DNA of 64,000 bases from assembly GCA_030849075.1 (NCBI GenBank), contig JASAOO010003511.1, forward strand, positions 22,798-86,797. Reading direction: 5' to 3'. Positions 62,942-64,000 of this stretch are shown here, piece after piece. The notes beneath the pieces are model-generated. The model searched no databases. It saw only the letters and a list, made by a program, of their open reading frames with translations, and had not been told where the DNA came from. Numbering within the stretch: position 1 is the first letter of the stretch; every line of letters begins with the position of its first letter. Position numbers and translations under genes: made by a program. Source of the DNA: Zelonia costaricensis. Taxonomy: Eukaryota; Euglenozoa; Kinetoplastea; Trypanosomatida; Trypanosomatidae.

Positions 62942-63835
62942 TTACATCTTGCGAATCGCGTTGTCGATTTGCGTCGAGTTGGGCGAGGCGTGACTTTCAC
63001 CCTGCGTCAGCATCGCCGGGTTCCAGTCCACGCGGAACCACGCGTGGGCGATGACGCCGTCTAGGGAGATGCGCTCCTGCGGATCGACCGTGAGCATGCG
63101 CGAGATGAGGTCGCGCGCGTCTGGGCTGAAGTGGCGCGCCATGCGGAACTCGCCGCGCTCGATCTTCGTGAAGAGCGCGTTCACGTTCTCGTCATCGAAG
63201 GGCAGGTAGCCGGCCATCATCACGAATAGCACCACGCCGCAGCTCCAGATGTCCGCCTTGAGCCCATCGTAGCCCTGCTCCTTCAGCACCTCCGGTGCGA
63301 CGTAGTTGGGCGTGCCGCACACCGTCTGCAGCATCGTTCCGCCGCCGCTGGCGCTGGTGCGCTGCAGGTTGCTCAGCCCGAAGTCGGAGATCTTGAGGGT
63401 ATCGTTGGCGTCGAGCAGCAGGTTCTCCGGCTTGAGGTCGCGGTGGGCGATGCCCTGGCGGTGGCAGTAGTTGATGCCACAAATCAGCTGGTGGAAGTAG
63501 TGCCGCGCCGTCGGCTCATCGAAACGCTTGGCACTCGCGATCTTCTCGAAGAGCTCGCCGCCCGTGACAAGCTCGAGGACGAGGTAGATGTGGTGGCTCG
63601 TCTGCATCACCTCGTGGAGCTCAATAATGTTGGGCTGCCGCAGCATCTTCATGACGGCGATCTCACGCTTCAGCTGCTCCTCCATGCGCTCCCGCACGAG
63701 CTGCTCCTTGTCGATCACCTTGATGGCCCATTCCTTGCCGGTCTCCGTGTCGCGCGCGATCTTGACCTTGGAGAAGTTGCCGGTGCCGAGCGTGCGGCCT
63801 AGCTCGTACTTGCCGAGGCGCTTCGGGGCACCCAT
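62942..63835 (-). CDS. CAMK-group Ser/Thr protein kinase, CIPK/SNF1-like
   Basis: The predicted 297-residue kinase is almost entirely catalytic domain, from ATG 63835 (MGAPKRLGKYELG). All key residues are present: glycine loop GTGNFSKV (17-24), Lys39, helix-C Glu58, HRDLKPEN with catalytic Asp133, DFG 151-153, a likely activation-loop phosphosite at Thr171 in QTVCGTPNYVAPE, and APE 180-182. GYDGLKADIWSCGVVLFVMM and AGYLPFDDENV are strikingly close to plant CIPK (SnRK3) and SNF1-type kinases. Only about 30 residues follow the domain, so there is no NAF/FISL autoinhibitory motif, UBA or KA1 domain. Upstream activation through Thr171 is inferred from the family. The substrate is unknown. Confidence 0.92.
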   Translation of the reverse strand: MGAPKRLGKYELGRTLGTGNFSKVKIARDTETGKEWAIKVIDKEQLVRERMEEQLKREIAVMKMLRQPNIIELHEVMQTSHHIYLVLELVTGGELFEKIASAKRFDEPTARHYFHQLICGINYCHRQGIAHRDLKPENLLLDANDTLKISDFGLSNLQRTSASGGGTMLQTVCGTPNYVAPEVLKEQGYDGLKADIWSCGVVLFVMMAGYLPFDDENVNALFTKIERGEFRMARHFSPDARDLISRMLTVDPQERISLDGVIAHAWFRVDWNPAMLTQGESHASPNSTQIDNAIRKM

Positions 63836-63934
63836 GGTGACGAGAGAAGGGTGGGGTGGGGTAGAGAGCAACGGCGGCGGGGTCTGGGACTTCAGACGGA
63901 GTCGTGCGCCTGCCGCAGTCGTAACGGTGATGCA

Positions 63935-63960
63935 CTGAGGAAGAGGTGCGGAAGTGAAGA
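63935..63960 (-). promoter_or_regulatory. Candidate spliced-leader acceptor, protein kinase gene
   Basis: The coding strand reads CTTCACTTCCGCACCTCTTC and then CTCAG, with the AG at 63936-63935, about 100 bases upstream of the ATG at 63835. Confidence 0.55.
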
Positions 63961-64000
63961 GCCGTAGGCGGGCGGGGGGAGGGAAGGGAGGGAAAGGCAG

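Noticed and set aside
1..64000. tRNA, rRNA, CRISPR arrays and bacterial-type signals
   Set aside because: I saw no tRNA box motifs with a foldable cloverleaf, no rRNA similarity and no regularly spaced repeats with unique spacers. The organism type also makes bacterial signals irrelevant.

Overview
The window reads as nuclear chromosome sequence from a trypanosomatid of the Leishmania/Leptomonas/Crithidia type. The evidence is high GC content, long intron-less genes all on the minus strand, 0.6-5.7 kb spacers full of (CA/TG)n and homopurine tracts, coding-strand polypyrimidine-AG sites typical of spliced-leader acceptors, and Ser/Ala/Pro/Gly low-complexity inserts inside conserved proteins. 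The species was not determined. All thirteen genes lie on the minus strand, so the window looks like part of one polycistronic unit transcribed from high to low coordinates. Starts were set at the first in-frame ATG, because several longer open frames begin only at GTG or TTG.

Layout in transcription order, high to low coordinate: a CIPK/SNF1-like protein kinase (63835-62942); a 5.7 kb gene-empty spacer; a TRPML (mucolipin)-like cation channel (57241-51626); a small zinc-ribbon protein (50822-50070); an Iml1/DEPDC5-like GATOR1 subunit (48992-41310); radial spoke protein 9 (40585-39572); a PA200/Blm10 proteasome activator (37489-30299); a 2603-residue orphan (27931-20120); a coiled-coil/polyproline protein (18633-15163); a possible beta-propeller protein (14564-12207); three tandem nucleoplasmin-like proteins (11631-6175), one with an RGG tail like the trypanosome nucleolar protein NOPP44/46; the cytosolic Fe-S assembly factor CIA2 (4392-3904); and a PIF1-family helicase that runs off the low-coordinate edge.

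The most notable observation is in the PA200/Blm10 gene. The open frame stops at a TAG (30445-30443). The same frame then continues for 47 more codons, which encode the typical family C-terminus, ending Leu-Tyr-Phe-Ala before a TGA. The TAG therefore interrupts an otherwise intact conserved tail. It could be readthrough, a nonsense allele or a base error. Other points are a roughly 390-residue insert between S2 and S3 of the TRPML-like channel, a CIPK-like kinase with no room for a NAF regulatory domain, and the diversified nucleoplasmin-like trio. The genes do not form one pathway; as is usual for these genomes, unrelated housekeeping, flagellar and signalling genes share a transcription unit. 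I saw no tRNA, rRNA, CRISPR or intact mobile element.
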